DNA of 64,000 bases from Acanthacorydalis orientalis. Taxonomy: Eukaryota > Arthropoda > Insecta > Megaloptera > Corydalidae. This document shows positions 37,482-48,400 of the stretch, piece after piece. Every line of letters begins with the position of its first letter. Positions within the stretch are counted from its first letter, which is position 1. A program made the position numbers and the translations under genes. The stretch is from NCBI GenBank assembly GCA_034766995.1, contig CM068317.1:29758501-29822500 (forward strand). Reading direction: 5' to 3'. The notes beneath the pieces were generated by a model. That model made no database searches, was not told where the DNA came from, and saw only the letters and a list, made by a program, of their open reading frames with translations.

Positions 37482-38175
37482 TAATATTTTATGTGCATGT
37501 GATTTAAACTAAACCTCAACAAGAAATAATCAGAAGTTACATTAATTACACATTTGTTTTATTTTTCTTGCATTTTTTTAAATAAATTCTAATGCGGTTT
37601 TTGAGAGTTCGTATATCCGTATTGATCACATTGATAATTTATTTTAAAATAACTTACTACATCATCCTATGCCGCAGGAAATACAAAATATTTATAAACT
37701 GCTAACAATCACTTGAACGAATCAATTTTACCAAATACAACGTCTTTCATAGAAAGAGTTCTTTTTCGATTTTATAAAATTATATAAATAAATATTAGTT
37801 TATCCGAGATTGTATATCATAATAAAAAAATAAACATAAAACTACTTAAAACAAGCCTTGCATTTGTGTTTGCACATAGTAGATAAATAAATTGGTATTT
37901 TTAAATTAAAACTTATTCTATACTTAGCTGTAGGATTTTTTATAACTTTCGGCCACTTATTAGGTATTAATTCTGTCAAATATTGTATCTGATTCAATAT
38001 TGCCCCATTCCAATTTACTTGTTTTTATTTTAAATCCTTATTTGATGAAATTAACATTTTTTTATTTATTTTTCTGATTGTATCTACCTATTTTCATTTA
38101 GATTCGAATTTAGCGATTGTAAAAGTATTTATACTTTTTAGTCAATTATAAAGTAACTAATATATACCCCTTTAA

Positions 38176-38360
38176 AGTTGACGGAAAAATAGAAAGAAAA
38201 AACTGTTTATAGGTTTTTACAAGAAAATATATTTAAACATAGAAAATACCTAAGAATGAAAGTATATACTACAGCGTTCATTCGAGCTGACAAAGCAAAC
38301 ATTTATCCTTGCCTCATCACTTTGTCCTGCAGACAAAGTGACGATTAATGTGGGTTTTTA
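38176..38360 (-). repeat. Interspersed repeat family 3, copy 2
   Basis: On the minus strand it carries TTTGCTTTGTCAGCTCGAAT, TTCTTAGGTATTTTCTATGT and ATAAACAGTTTTTTCTTTCT, as in the copy at 20491. The hairpin CACTTTGTC-CTGCA-GACAAAGTG at 38319-38341 is perfect here. The GTGACGATTAATGTGGG flank lies in the opposite relative orientation to copy 1, so the hairpin appears to be an inversion point. Confidence 0.6.
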
Positions 38361-40304
38361 TTATACTATTCTCAAGTAATACATATTCTCTATTTAAGAT
38401 CATAATCTTGCTATAATATGACTTTTTTTCTTTATCTGATTTTATACTTTTTTGTAATTTTAATTTAAAAAGTTAATAAATTGATATTTATTCATTGTTA
38501 CAGTAATAAAATGACTTTTCTGCACCAGTTACTGAAAAACACCCTCATAACAAATAATAATCAGTATCCTTTTACTACTACTCATAGATTAGATAAGTTC
38601 TTTTTAAAAATGAATAGACTTTTTACTACACTATTTGTTTTTTATTTAAAAATGTAAATTTTTATTAGTAAATAAAAAAATGGTACATTTTCAATACTAG
38701 GTTTTAAATTTAAGATCTTTTTTATTGGGATCATTTACGAAAAGGTTTTAAAACTATTTTTTCTATTAAGCTCGTACTTTCTTATACAAAAATACAGGAT
38801 TAGGATATAATAACAAAACACGTTTAAAACAAATGTATAAAGCTTATCCACTTAAAAAACCTACATGATGGTCTTATTTTTTGAATGTCTTCCAAAAAAA
38901 AATGAACGAACTGGAAAAACGAATTTCATGATTTTCAATATTTACGATTTTATGAATGGAAAACGAAGAAAAGACATGTATAAAGTGTTCAAAAATAATA
39001 ACTAACAGAAAATACAGTAAATGAGCTTATAGATTAAAGATTTCCATTTACATTTTTTAAGTAATGTAGATAGAAATCCTGTATGAATTGTAGATGTTTC
39101 AAAAATTACAAGCATTTTAATATAAATTTTAATGGCATCATATATTTAAAAATCATTGTTTTTATTAATTAGCGTTATGAAAAATTAGTTCAACCTTGAA
39201 AGTTTTATTAAAATTTGAAGTATGGAGAGGGGATATAAATGTTCATTGATTCCGGAAAAATGATCTCCCTAAAGATTTTTTTTTCAGAACATACAAATAA
39301 CACTTGATACAGATTTAAAATACTAATTTTTCAGTTTTTTTCTTATTGAATTTTTGTAACTTTTCATTTATCAGAATTTACCATAAAACGTCTATATTTA
39401 TTAATAAAAACAAAATCCGATAAAAATTGGTTTTGTTTAATGATTATACTTTTTTAGGGTAATTATGATATCTGTTTAGATCTGTCTATTTTTTTTTATC
39501 CACAATGTATAATAACCGCATGTAAAACTGATCAGCAATAATATGAATCTGAAATAACAACAGGATACGGTATTGTAGATATAAAATGAACAAAACATGT
39601 TCTTTATCGCTTCATTCTTTTTATGTATTCAGTGCAGTATAAATATGAATATGTTTTCAATAGTTTTCATCTTTTTTTAATTAAAAAAAATCTGGCAGAG
39701 AAACAGTTCTTCTTATATATTTACAGGAACGAAAAAATAAACGAAATAAAAATATTAACAATATTGAATATTTTTCCTTATTTCAATTCATAAATATAAT
39801 GACGTTCGGGTATGACTGAGTCAGTGTATACACATTTCTAACAAGACGATTAAATAATTATATCTGAATGGTAATTTTTCTCAAAAACATCGGATTCGAG
39901 AGAAAAAATACCAGTTTTTTTTTCTTTTATATTAAAACGTCGACGTTATTAACATCTTTATGGTATACAAATAATACAACTTTTTATATAAACTTGTTGT
40001 GATGGCAATTTATAAAATTGATGTACAATTACTTCAAATTCACGATGACTCAGTATTGCTTTTTATAATTTGAATTTTATTTAAATATTTACATTTGCAT
40101 AAATTTGTAAATATAAAACATATCGACCATGTATCTTCAATCATACAGTTCGTTATTATTCAAATTACCAACAATAGAGAGACTATCTCAACAATACCAC
40201 CAAGAAACATGAATAAATCAATATAATACGCTAGTCAGATCTGTCAATATCACCCAATATGCAAATCTTGATACAGTGATTGATATTACCACATACATAA
40301 TAAA

Positions 40305-40307
<3 letters not shown>

Positions 40308-40375
<68 letters not shown>
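40308..40375. repeat. (TA)n microsatellite
   Basis: Perfect TA run of about 66 bases. Confidence 0.95.
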
Positions 40376-40377
<2 letters not shown>

Positions 40378-41425
40378 ACAAACATATTTTGATACTTTAT
40401 TTGGTATCAAAATTATTGACTTCACGCTGACTTCGAAAGTATGTCCGATCAAAAATAATAATAAGATAAAAAAGCAGGTTACGTGTGTTATTAATCAAAC
40501 AAAAAACGTGTATTGATTATATTATGAATCATTTACAGATGCTGTCACGAGAAAAAAATTGAATTTTATCTGTTTATTGTTGTACAGGGTGACATAAGTA
40601 GGACCAAATCAATGTATACGTGTTATAAATAATACGATACAAGATATATTAAATAATATCGTACGAACAATCTCACTTGAGAATGTTTATCTCTAAAGTG
40701 GTGAAACGGAACCATATGTCGATTTATTTTATTTAATCTGTTTAAAAAAATCATTGATCTTGATCTGATTAGTTCAACTATGCGATTCATTTAAAACTGT
40801 GCCTGTGTTTTATTCACTTCAGAGGCCGATGGCTATCTTGTACATCAGTGGTGGAATTTATAAGAAAATGAAGGAGTTAGGCTTGTTACTAAATTAATTA
40901 TATTCTTTTGTGTGTGTGTTTTTTTATCCCATCGGCATATCATTCAAATTTCCGGTGACATTATTAGAAAGTTTTATTAATACTATCGCTTCATTATACA
41001 TAAGACAACACACATTTCCCACTAGAAAATTTAAAAATACTTTCGAAAAATTTAAATTGTGAACAGTTTTTGAATAAAGTTTATATAAAAATACATTTTA
41101 AGGTATTTTGATTATCATTTATAATGTTTTACTTATAAGATAATCAGTTTGATCCCTTGAAAATAAATATTTATTATTAAAATGTTTTATAAATATATTT
41201 TTATGATAGCTTTTCAGAGAAATCAATACTATTAATTAGAAAATTAAACCTTATTCAGTAGTGGCAAAAAATATTTAATATAAGTTTTAAATAATAATAT
41301 AAGCTTTTTAAAAAACAAAATTGATATAACGGTATGCTTATGTTGTGCAATGTCTTAGAATTATATTGGCCTGTCTAAGAAAAACGTTTGAATATTGAGT
41401 TATATTGACATAGGTTCTATACATT

Positions 41426-41445
41426 TTAATCCTTAGCAATCCACG
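41426..41445 (+). mobile_element. Possible piggyBac-type solo end
   Basis: TTAA, then TCCTTAGCAATCCACG, resembles the ends at 11938 and 57258 (TTAA-YCCTTAGC). No partner was found nearby. Confidence 0.3.
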
Positions 41446-41707
41446 TTATTATCCTTGTTTCGTTCCAATATAACCGCATGAATTTAGTCACTACCGAACA
41501 GTATGATATATTTTTCGTTCATTTTACTATTTCATCCACTTCTAATACAACATATTATGTTAATAAATTTATATCACGAATAGTATTAATGTATAAAGAA
41601 TCGTTTAAATCTATCTTTGTATGATTCTCTCGAATGTTTCACACATATAACATCTCTCTTTTCTTCCGCATGGCACTTTTCGATCGGAAAATACTGCACA
41701 ATTTTTA

Positions 41708-42237
41708 TATTGGTGGGAAAACAATTACGATTTTCTTTTAATGAATTCTAACTTTAATTTTTTTAATGAGTGTGTTATTTCATCGTGTCCATATTAATAT
41801 TATTTTAAAGTGCATTTTTTGATCTGTATTTTTGTAACTTCGACTTTGGTTTTATTATTAATTTTGTTTAAAATTGGGCTATTGACTGAAAAATGAAAAA
41901 GAAGCAAATAAAAGCAATTTTTTTGTATGAGTTCAATATGGATAGTTTTGTTGTGGGTACTGTTAAGGAATGTACGTTGCAATGGTGGTTCCGAAATTTT
42001 CGTGCTGGGGACGAAAGTCTTGAAGATGAAGAAGGTCCCGGGCGTTTTTCTCCAGTTCACAACGACCAACTGAAGGCGTTAGTTGAGTCAGAACCACGCA
42101 CAACAATTCGAAAGTTTACACAAAAGTTAGGCGTTAGTCATCCAACAATTCTGGACCACTTAAAACAGTTAGGAAAATAAAAAAAATGTATATAAATTTG
42201 AAGGTCATAAACTGCAATTATTTTTTTGCCAACCTAA
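41708..42237 (+). mobile_element. Hsmar1-type mariner, catalytic domain deleted
   Basis: A 530-base element lies between TA dinucleotides. Its right end on the minus strand reads TTAGGTTGGCAAAAAAATAA, then TTGCAGTTT, very like the terminal repeat of the Hsmar1/MADE1 mariner group. The left end TATTGGTGGGAAAACAATTA, then CGATTTT, is a diverged match. Between them only the transposase DNA-binding region survives (41893-42180). It is nested inside the larger interval 40585-44242. Confidence 0.8.
41893..42180 (+). CDS. Intact ORF for a mariner DNA-binding domain only
   Basis: A 95-codon frame starts MKKKQIKAIFLYEFNMD and continues WWFRNFRAGDESLEDEEGPG, then VHNDQLKALVESEPRTTIRK and LGVSHPTILDHLKQLGK before TAA. 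This is the paired helix-turn-helix region of Hsmar1/SETMAR-type transposases. Against the family, about 20-25 residues of the first helix-turn-helix are missing between YEFNMD and WWF, and the whole catalytic domain is absent. The second helix-turn-helix appears intact with no stops or shifts. The stop lies just inside the right terminal repeat. It is most likely a deletion derivative. If expressed, it might bind related ends without cutting; that is inference. Confidence 0.7.
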   Translation: MKKKQIKAIFLYEFNMDSFVVGTVKECTLQWWFRNFRAGDESLEDEEGPGRFSPVHNDQLKALVESEPRTTIRKFTQKLGVSHPTILDHLKQLGK

Positions 42238-42329
42238 TATTTTCTATGCGGATGCGAAATGATTGTATGCAAACTAGTAGAGAAAAGCAAATATACTTTG
42301 TTTTGTCTATTCAATTTCAAATGAAGTTG

Positions 42330-42330
<1 letters not shown>

Positions 42331-42385
<55 letters not shown>
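42331..42385. repeat. (TA)n microsatellite
   Basis: TA run about 95 bases after the Hsmar1-type element. Confidence 0.95.
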
Positions 42386-42388
<3 letters not shown>

Positions 42389-42961
42389 AATTCATTGGAA
42401 GGATACTTACATAGATTTTCGTAATTAAGCATATTTTTATCTTTTTTTGATGTAATATGTATGTAAATGTCTTTAAAATCAAAAAAAATCGAATAAGTAC
42501 TACATTTTGAACACAAATTGTCCACTTGAGTTAGAACATAAGATTCGACTTTTAAGGAAAAATCAAATATTCATTTCGCTCATTATTGAGAAATGCTTTT
42601 TTATTATTATTGTTGTATTTTGTAACTACTCTAACACATTAAAATATATTTAATGATCTGTCTTAGACGTATCTTCCAAAATGTTGAGCAAATTTCTGAT
42701 AAAGATTGTTAATTTTTCATAAACATTTCTGCTACTGTCTTTGTTGCATTTGTTTATACTTTAAAGGGGACCAATCTATAAGAAAAACAATTTGTTATTC
42801 TTTTAATCTTCTGTTTGGGATGTTTAGAGTGAAATTATCAATCTATACATATGAAATTTGGCAATTTATTTCCTAGATTGGTGCTGCAGTACTAGAGTCG
42901 CATAAAATTAAACCAAAAGTAAAGCAGCATATAATAGTTATACACTATTTCACAGTTTTGT

Positions 42962-43041
42962 CAATAGAAGAGGGTGGTCAAGCGAAAATCGAAACAGTTT
43001 TACCAATAGAGGGTGGTCAAGCAAAGATCGAACAGCTGTTT
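42962..43041 (+). repeat. Tandem duplication in mariner leader
   Basis: Two copies of a unit of about 40 bases, each containing AATAGA then AGGGTGGTCAAGC and ATCGAA-CAG, lie head to tail just upstream of the transposase ATG. Confidence 0.8.
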
Positions 43042-43085
43042 CTGCACAGGAAGCTAGCTCGTACATTGTGTTTCTGTCAGTCGTC

Positions 43086-43718
43086 ATGGAGCAAAGTGTG
43101 CATATTAAATTTTGCTGCAAATTAGGAGAAAAACTGTAACTGAAACTTATGAAATGTTAAAAACTGTTTACGATAATAACACCTTAAGTAGTAGTGGTTT
43201 TTGAATGGTTTAAATATTTCAAAGAGAGGCGTGAGGATGTTTAAGATGACGGTTGAACCGGGTGTCCGTCGATCACCGAAGTACGGATTCGATCGCAAAA
43301 TTTCGTGAAATTACGGCAAACGATCCCCGAATGACTCTTCTATGCGCTTTGTCCAACATTTAATGAACTTCTAAATTCCATTCTGAAGAAAAACGTGTTC
43401 TCTCTTGCGCAACGACTCTTTTAATTTATTTCTCAAGTGGCTAATAAAACAAATCAGTGCATTAAAAATCTACGTTTTGAATTCCTGGACCACCCACCAT
43501 AGAAACTCGGTGTAATCCTCAGTGGTTTATGCCTTTTTGGATCCATTAAAAGAAGAATTAAGAGGACATTTTTTTCCCATAAAGAGGTGATTAGTAAGAT
43601 GCAAAAGTGTAAAAGACCAAAATTTTTCTTTCATTACGGAATCCAGAAACACATTGAACATTGGATTAAGTTCCTAGAAGTTAAAGGAGATTATGTAGGA
43701 ATCCTATATAAAGAATAA
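43086..43718 (+). pseudogene. Mariner transposase pseudogene, core deleted
   Basis: From ATG at 43086 the reading is MEQSVHIKFCCKLG, then after a frame change TVTETYEMLKTVYDNNTLSS, then after another VFEWFKYFKERREDV and a stop. These are the N-terminal helix-turn-helix blocks of the mariner type related to human GVQW3. Only short vestiges follow (NDPRMTLLC-like). From 43482 a single frame gives FLDHPP, a stop where the catalytic SPDLAP would be, then KEVISKMQKC and IEHWIKFLEVKGDYVG to TAA at 43716-43718. That tail matches the mariner C-terminus. The catalytic core and all three Asp motifs are gone or broken. Confidence 0.85.
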
Positions 43719-44339
43719 CAGTTTTTTACTTCTTAAATATGCTTTACTTTTTGACTTGCCGACGCACCTTGTTTGCAAAAGAATAACGTTTACTGTAATC
43801 ATTTAAGTAAACGAATATCAAATGAAAAATGTATAGTAATACATAATATAAAATTAATATCAAGCATATCTTTTTTATATGGAAGAATTTAATTAAAATG
43901 CGGGTTCCGAACGCTATTTAATAATCTATTAGATTAAAAATGTATAGATAGAGAGATTATTTTGAAAATTAGATAGATTAATTTAAAACTGTATATTTGA
44001 TATGAAATGATATTCAGTGTTTCACATTTTCTGTCCATAGATCTACAGTCACTTAATCTTTATTCTAAATATGGAGACAATAATTGACTACAACTTCATT
44101 TCAATAAATCATAAATATCCGCAAATAAATATCGCGCCTACACAATATCCAGTTTGAGTTACAGCATTCCAATAAATAAATAACGCGTTATCGTTAAATG
44201 ATCATGGATATAAATATGGTCCGTCATATTTGTGTCACCCTGTAGTGAATATATGATTGTAGGAAAAACATCTTGTATACATTTTATATTAATTCTAATC
44301 GATTGGGCGAAAAAGCTAGTAGTCGAATCTTCAAAATGA

Positions 44340-44560
44340 ATTATGTGTATGCCTGCGGTGAATCTTGCATTTATAAGTGTTGCCAATGATTGAATTATAA
44401 ATCTTTTCTCGATTTGATTGCTACGGACGAGTGATGGCTGAAATGGCGTCGTCCATTACATCGTTTATAAGAGACGTGTGTTCGACTGCTCGAGCGAGTG
44501 CTATATTGTAAATTTATGAATACGAACAGTCCGACACTTATATTCGAATTATCGGTTGTA
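44340..44560. promoter_or_regulatory. CpG-rich patch
   Basis: It includes GCTACGGACGAGTGATGG, ATGGCGTCGTCCATTACA, GTTCGACTGCTCGAGCGAG and a TTTATAAG core. It begins just outside the right inverted end at 44242. No coding frame is convincing. Confidence 0.3.
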
Positions 44561-44564
44561 TCTT

Positions 44565-45500
44565 TTTATAAAATCTTAAATTGTATGTCTTTGAAGATAT
44601 TTAAAAATTTACATTTAAATTAGAATAAACCAGTGATGCATGAACATATACATATAACCAATCTCGTAATATATTTCTTTAATAATAAGTTTATTCATAA
44701 TGATGTCATAACAAACGTTTCTAAGAATAATTGCAATATTGTTTTTAATAAATTTTCATATTAAAGGTTTTGACATCCAACTGATACTTTAATTGTTTGT
44801 GCTTGTATGTATATTTTAATAGAGGAAGAATACATTTGAAAATAATTGTAATAAATGATTCTAATGCTGACGGGGAACCTTTTATATTAGATTTATGAAA
44901 AGTGTTCTTTTTAAAAACATACTTTTATACTTTTGTTTATTCGAATACAACGGTGAATTTGTTTTATTAAAAGATATATTTAAATATAGTAAATTATTTA
45001 AGAAGAAATATTTAGCTCTTCAAACTTCAGCATGTCTGAAATGTAATTATCCAAGAGAAAATAAATCCTAAAAAACTATACTTGAACGAACAAAGAGAAG
45101 AGGTCAAAAATGATTTAAGCATCTATACATATGGGCTAAGAAGATTGTCTCGAAAAATGTTCGAATAGATCTATCAAGAAAAATATTAAAAGCTAATACA
45201 AAGATAAATTACATAGATTGTGAGAGTGAAAAAGAAAACTATGAAAAGAAAAAAGTTAACGCACGACCTAGTAAACGGTAGAGATACTTGGTATTTGAGA
45301 ATAAAGAGACATCGTCCTGTTTTATAAGCCACATATATGAGTAAATATTCAGAGTAGCCGTATACTAAATCCTCAGAATACATTACATTAATTTACGCAA
45401 AATATTAATAATAAGGTTATAGTGTGAAAAAATGTGGTTAAATACACTTTTACGATTGAATTTTTCTTTCATATTAAAAATTACGAAAAATGTGTTTAAT
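44565..45500. other. Gene-free AT-rich spacer
   Basis: No repeat, exon or transposon recognised. Confidence 0.65.
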
Positions 45501-45506
45501 TAAGAA

Positions 45507-45775
45507 CATTTAGTAATTGATTATTGATCATTTTTGATAGCCTATGCGTATTTCAGTAGCAATACCGTCATCGCCAAGGCTCAAAACAAAAAAAAAAATT
45601 ATTAAAAAATAAAAAAATCACATTTTTATGTGCTTTAACATTCAAAGAATGATCGACATCTAAATCTGCATAAACAATAATTAAAAATGATCAATAATCA
45701 ATTAGTCAACAATTTAATCAGAATTTTTTTCATGATTTGTAGTCTGAGTGAAAAATTCATTTGTAAAAGAAGTAA
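45507..45775. repeat. Foldback family 1 copy
   Basis: Left arm: TAATTGATTATTGATCATTT, then CTATGCGTATTTCAGTAGCA. Right arm: CTGCATAAACAATAATTAAA, then ATGATCAATAATCAATTAG. The middle is eroded to A-rich sequence. Confidence 0.65.
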
Positions 45776-46146
45776 AATAATTCATTGTAACTATCAAAAC
45801 AATTTGTAATGTATCTGGTTCAAATGTAAATGAAGAGAGAAAGTATCTGTTTTGATTCATAATTTTTCACAAAGGAACTATAACCTTAGAAATTATTACC
45901 CATTCTGGAAGATTGACTGTGTGTGATAATGGTATTCTAAAGATGCTAATAGAAATCAATCATCAAAAAAAACGAGAAACGAGCCCAAATTTTTCAAACA
46001 ACACATAAATGTACAAAAGTGTTTAACTTGAAAACAATTAATTTATAAAACTAAATACATCTGTTTCACATGCATTTTCCTAACATAATGTAGAATAATT
46101 ATTGTTTTTAAATTTATACACTGTAGTGTTTATATTTATGTCTATT

Positions 46147-46151
<5 letters not shown>

Positions 46152-46193
<42 letters not shown>

Positions 46194-46195
46194 TA
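46152..46195. repeat. (TA)n microsatellite
   Basis: TA run with one CATA, then GGGAGGAGAG purine-rich sequence. Confidence 0.95.
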
Positions 46196-46500
46196 GGGAG
46201 GAGAGTCAAGAGGCACTGACACCCTCTCCCTTAAAGAAAAGGGAAAAACACAAGAAAAGCAAAATAAAATCAACGCGTGAAAATACACAAATAGAGCTCT
46301 ATATACACAAATTAATGTAAGCCCCTGTCACTATCCCCTATGTATATACTGAGAGATTTATGTTACCACGACTGAAATATTTCAGAAGCTTTGTAAAAAG
46401 AAAAGGAAACTGGATTTTATTCTTCAAATAAATTTTTGTAATTATCTACTGAATTTTACTAAATTAATATTAAAAAAATTAACCGTTCAACTCGAAAAGA

Positions 46501-46519
46501 TTAAATCCTGAGCAATCCA

Positions 46520-46522
<3 letters not shown>
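46501..46522 (+). mobile_element. Possible piggyBac-type solo end
   Basis: TTAA, then ATCCTGAGCAATCCACTG, is close to the end at 41426 and is cut off by a TA array at 46521. Confidence 0.3.

Positions 46523-46582
<60 letters not shown>
46521..46582. repeat. (TA)n microsatellite
   Basis: TA run directly following the TTAA-type end at 46501. Confidence 0.95.
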
Positions 46583-46583
<1 letters not shown>

Positions 46584-46825
46584 CGTAAGGAAAGTATTTA
46601 GGAAATTTTGTTAATATATATTGTTATTATTTTGGCAAGGAAAACAGTTACGGAAATTTCTTACAAGGAAATATAACACTCATAACTAACTTATTCTATT
46701 TTGTATAGTTATGATTTTACTTTCTGAAGAAAATGAAATACAGCGAATGAGGATTTGCTCATCTCTATACAACTAACAAATTCGTAAGTGATTTTTAGAA
46801 AGAATAATTATAAAGGATGAATAAT

Positions 46826-46828
<3 letters not shown>

Positions 46829-46872
<44 letters not shown>
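46829..46872. repeat. (TA)n microsatellite
   Basis: TA run about 40 bases before the 405-base MITE. Confidence 0.95.
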
Positions 46873-46875
<3 letters not shown>

Positions 46876-46909
46876 ATTTGAAAACAGTCAAGTGTAAATG
46901 TGTGGTTTC

Positions 46910-47314
46910 TTAACACTTTACCTATAGCTCGTTAATGAAGTGAATACACCCTACTGACCGACTATTTTTTGTATGGAAACCCTTCTAGTACCGGCCTGGT
47001 TTTGTTCATCGCACGATAATATTAACTCTCTATCAAATAGCTCTACAACTTTTACCTAAATAAAAATAGGAAGGAGTGCTTACTATATCAAAATTCAATT
47101 TTCCCTTATTCAGAAGTAAAAAATACTATAATCACTAACAGCAAAAATTCGTCTGTTAACGAAGACTCATTCAGTAACCGCTGACAGCAAAAAGCCAATT
47201 AATAGGCTTCTGGTCGATAACCACTGATGAGAAAAAAGTCACTTAATACGTTTCCGGTAATAAGCGCTACTAATAAAACGCCTCAAAATAGACTTTTGAT
47301 AGGTAAAGTGTTAA
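46910..47314. mobile_element. 405-base piggyBac-type MITE with internal tandem units
   Basis: TTAA at 46910-46913 and 47311-47314 flank inverted ends CACTTTACCTAT (perfect over 12 bases, 16 with TTAA). The right third, 47133-47303, is four head-to-tail units of 43-46 bases, and the last unit runs into the right terminal repeat. No coding capacity. TTAA target duplication points to piggyBac-type mobilisation by a transposase encoded elsewhere. Confidence 0.75.
47133..47303 (+). repeat. Four ~43-base tandem units inside a MITE
   Basis: Units start at 47133, 47179, 47222 and 47265 with CACTAACAGCAAAAA, CGCTGACAGCAAAAA, CACTGATGAGAAAAA and CGCTACTAATAAAA. Each ends in a GGT-GATAAC- or GGTAATAAG-like stretch. 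Units are diverged from one another but stay in register. Confidence 0.75.
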
Positions 47315-47518
47315 TAATAATATCTGCAATACGAAAATAAAATATATGACACACTACAAATTATTGCAATCTAATGATTATGGAGTAAATTATAAAAAAT
47401 GATTGTTTATTGACTTCAAAAACGTTCCTTCGTAGCATAATAGTGCACGATTATCGACAAAGATTTATTTTCACAAATAAAATTTCCTTTTTTAAAACTT
47501 TTAAAATTTACTTTTTTG

Positions 47519-47720
47519 AATCAAAAATGTTTAGCAATTGATTATTAATCATTATTGATTATTGCTTATGCATATTTAAACAAGGATCGTACCATCCTCA
47601 AGATAGGTATTGACAAATAATGTTTTTTATGCCTAGCATTCTGAGGATGATGGGATCGCTATCAACGTGTAAGCAACAATCAGTAGTCAATTATTTGATC
47701 AAAAAGCTTTTTACTTTGTG
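47519..47720. repeat. Foldback family 1 copy
   Basis: Left arm: CAATTGATTATTAATCATTA, then GCTTATGCATATTTAAAC and ACCATCCTCA. Right arm: TGAGGATGATGGGATCGCTA, then TAAGCAACAATCAGTAGTCA. It follows the piggyBac MITE by about 200 bases. Confidence 0.6.
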
Positions 47721-48300
47721 TAAAGAGATGATAAGTGCAAGTGTGAACAATTGCGAAAATGTTGGTTTGAAATATCTGAGTTCTATTGAGAAGTTTTATC
47801 ATGTCCTTCTAATATCCTAACATTATTCTATTCTATTTCTTTCTTTAACTGCACAATATCTCTCAATAGAAAAAGTCTATAATTCAAAGAATGTAAAATT
47901 GCAATATAAAAACGTCTAAACTTAAACAAAAAAAATATACAGTCACAGAATTGATACCTTATAACCTGAATAACGAAAGGTTATAGAACAAATCATAAAT
48001 TATATAATGAATTAAATATATTTTTTTGTATTTTTAATTCAAATTTCTTAAAAACAATAATAAATCTTAATTAAAATCATAATACTTTTCCTTCAGTAAA
48101 AATCGCTATATGTATTCATTTATTTTATGATTTATTGATTAAAAAAATCTTTCATTTGAGTATATAATATTAAGATATTAATTGGTCGATAATTTGAAAT
48201 GTTTATGTCAAAAAACATTATCATCAAAAATTACAGATATTGATCGTCTTTGGGTACTATATTTCATAAAAATCTGAAAACATTATTATATATATTTTAT

Positions 48301-48400
48301 ATATTACATCCACCCTCAAATACAAAAACTTCTTTCAATAAACATGTGTAATCGTTTTCATTGAAAATTGTAAAAGGAATAGAAAATCTATTTTAAACAT
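48301..48400 (+). repeat. Direct repeat, left copy
   Basis: ATATTACATCCACCCTCAAA, then TCAATAAACATGTGTAATCG, then ATTGTAAAAGGAATAGAAAA, recurs at 49291 with about 80-85% identity by eye. The pair brackets the candidate recursive splice site at 48742. Confidence 0.7.

Larger units (their letters stand above)
37490..40580. other. Gene-free AT-rich spacer
   Basis: Contains family 3 copy 2 and the TA array at 40308. No coding signal. Confidence 0.7.
42880..43770 (+). mobile_element. Decayed mariner of the GVQW3-like type
   Basis: The right end on the minus strand reads AAGGTGCGTCGGCAAGTCAA, then AAAGTAAAGCATAT. The left end has GGTGCTGCAGTA at 42882 and CCAAAAGTAAAGCAGCATAT at 42913, a partial match with an apparent insertion. 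A leader with a tandem duplication (42962-43041) precedes the transposase remnant at 43086-43718. Left boundary is uncertain by tens of bases. Confidence 0.65.
40585..44242. mobile_element. Possible composite element bounded by inverted ends
   Basis: The left end CAGGGTGACATAAGTAGG (40585) and the minus-strand right end CAGGGTGACACAAATATGAC (ending 44242) are near-identical, inverted, and each flanked outside by TA, as for Tc1/mariner insertions. The interval contains the two mariner derivatives at 41708-42237 and 42880-43770. Removing these leaves about 2.2 kb, compatible with one old element. I found no transposase remnant in that residue. Two unrelated solo ends of one family would look the same. 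Confidence 0.4.

Noticed and set aside
44159..44386. 75-codon minus-strand frame near a TIR-like end
   Set aside because: It crosses the inverted end at 44242 and shows no transposase motif.
46744..46785. Short exon-like segment ending at donor GTAAGTG
   Set aside because: The acceptor tract is purine-rich and the frame support is minimal.
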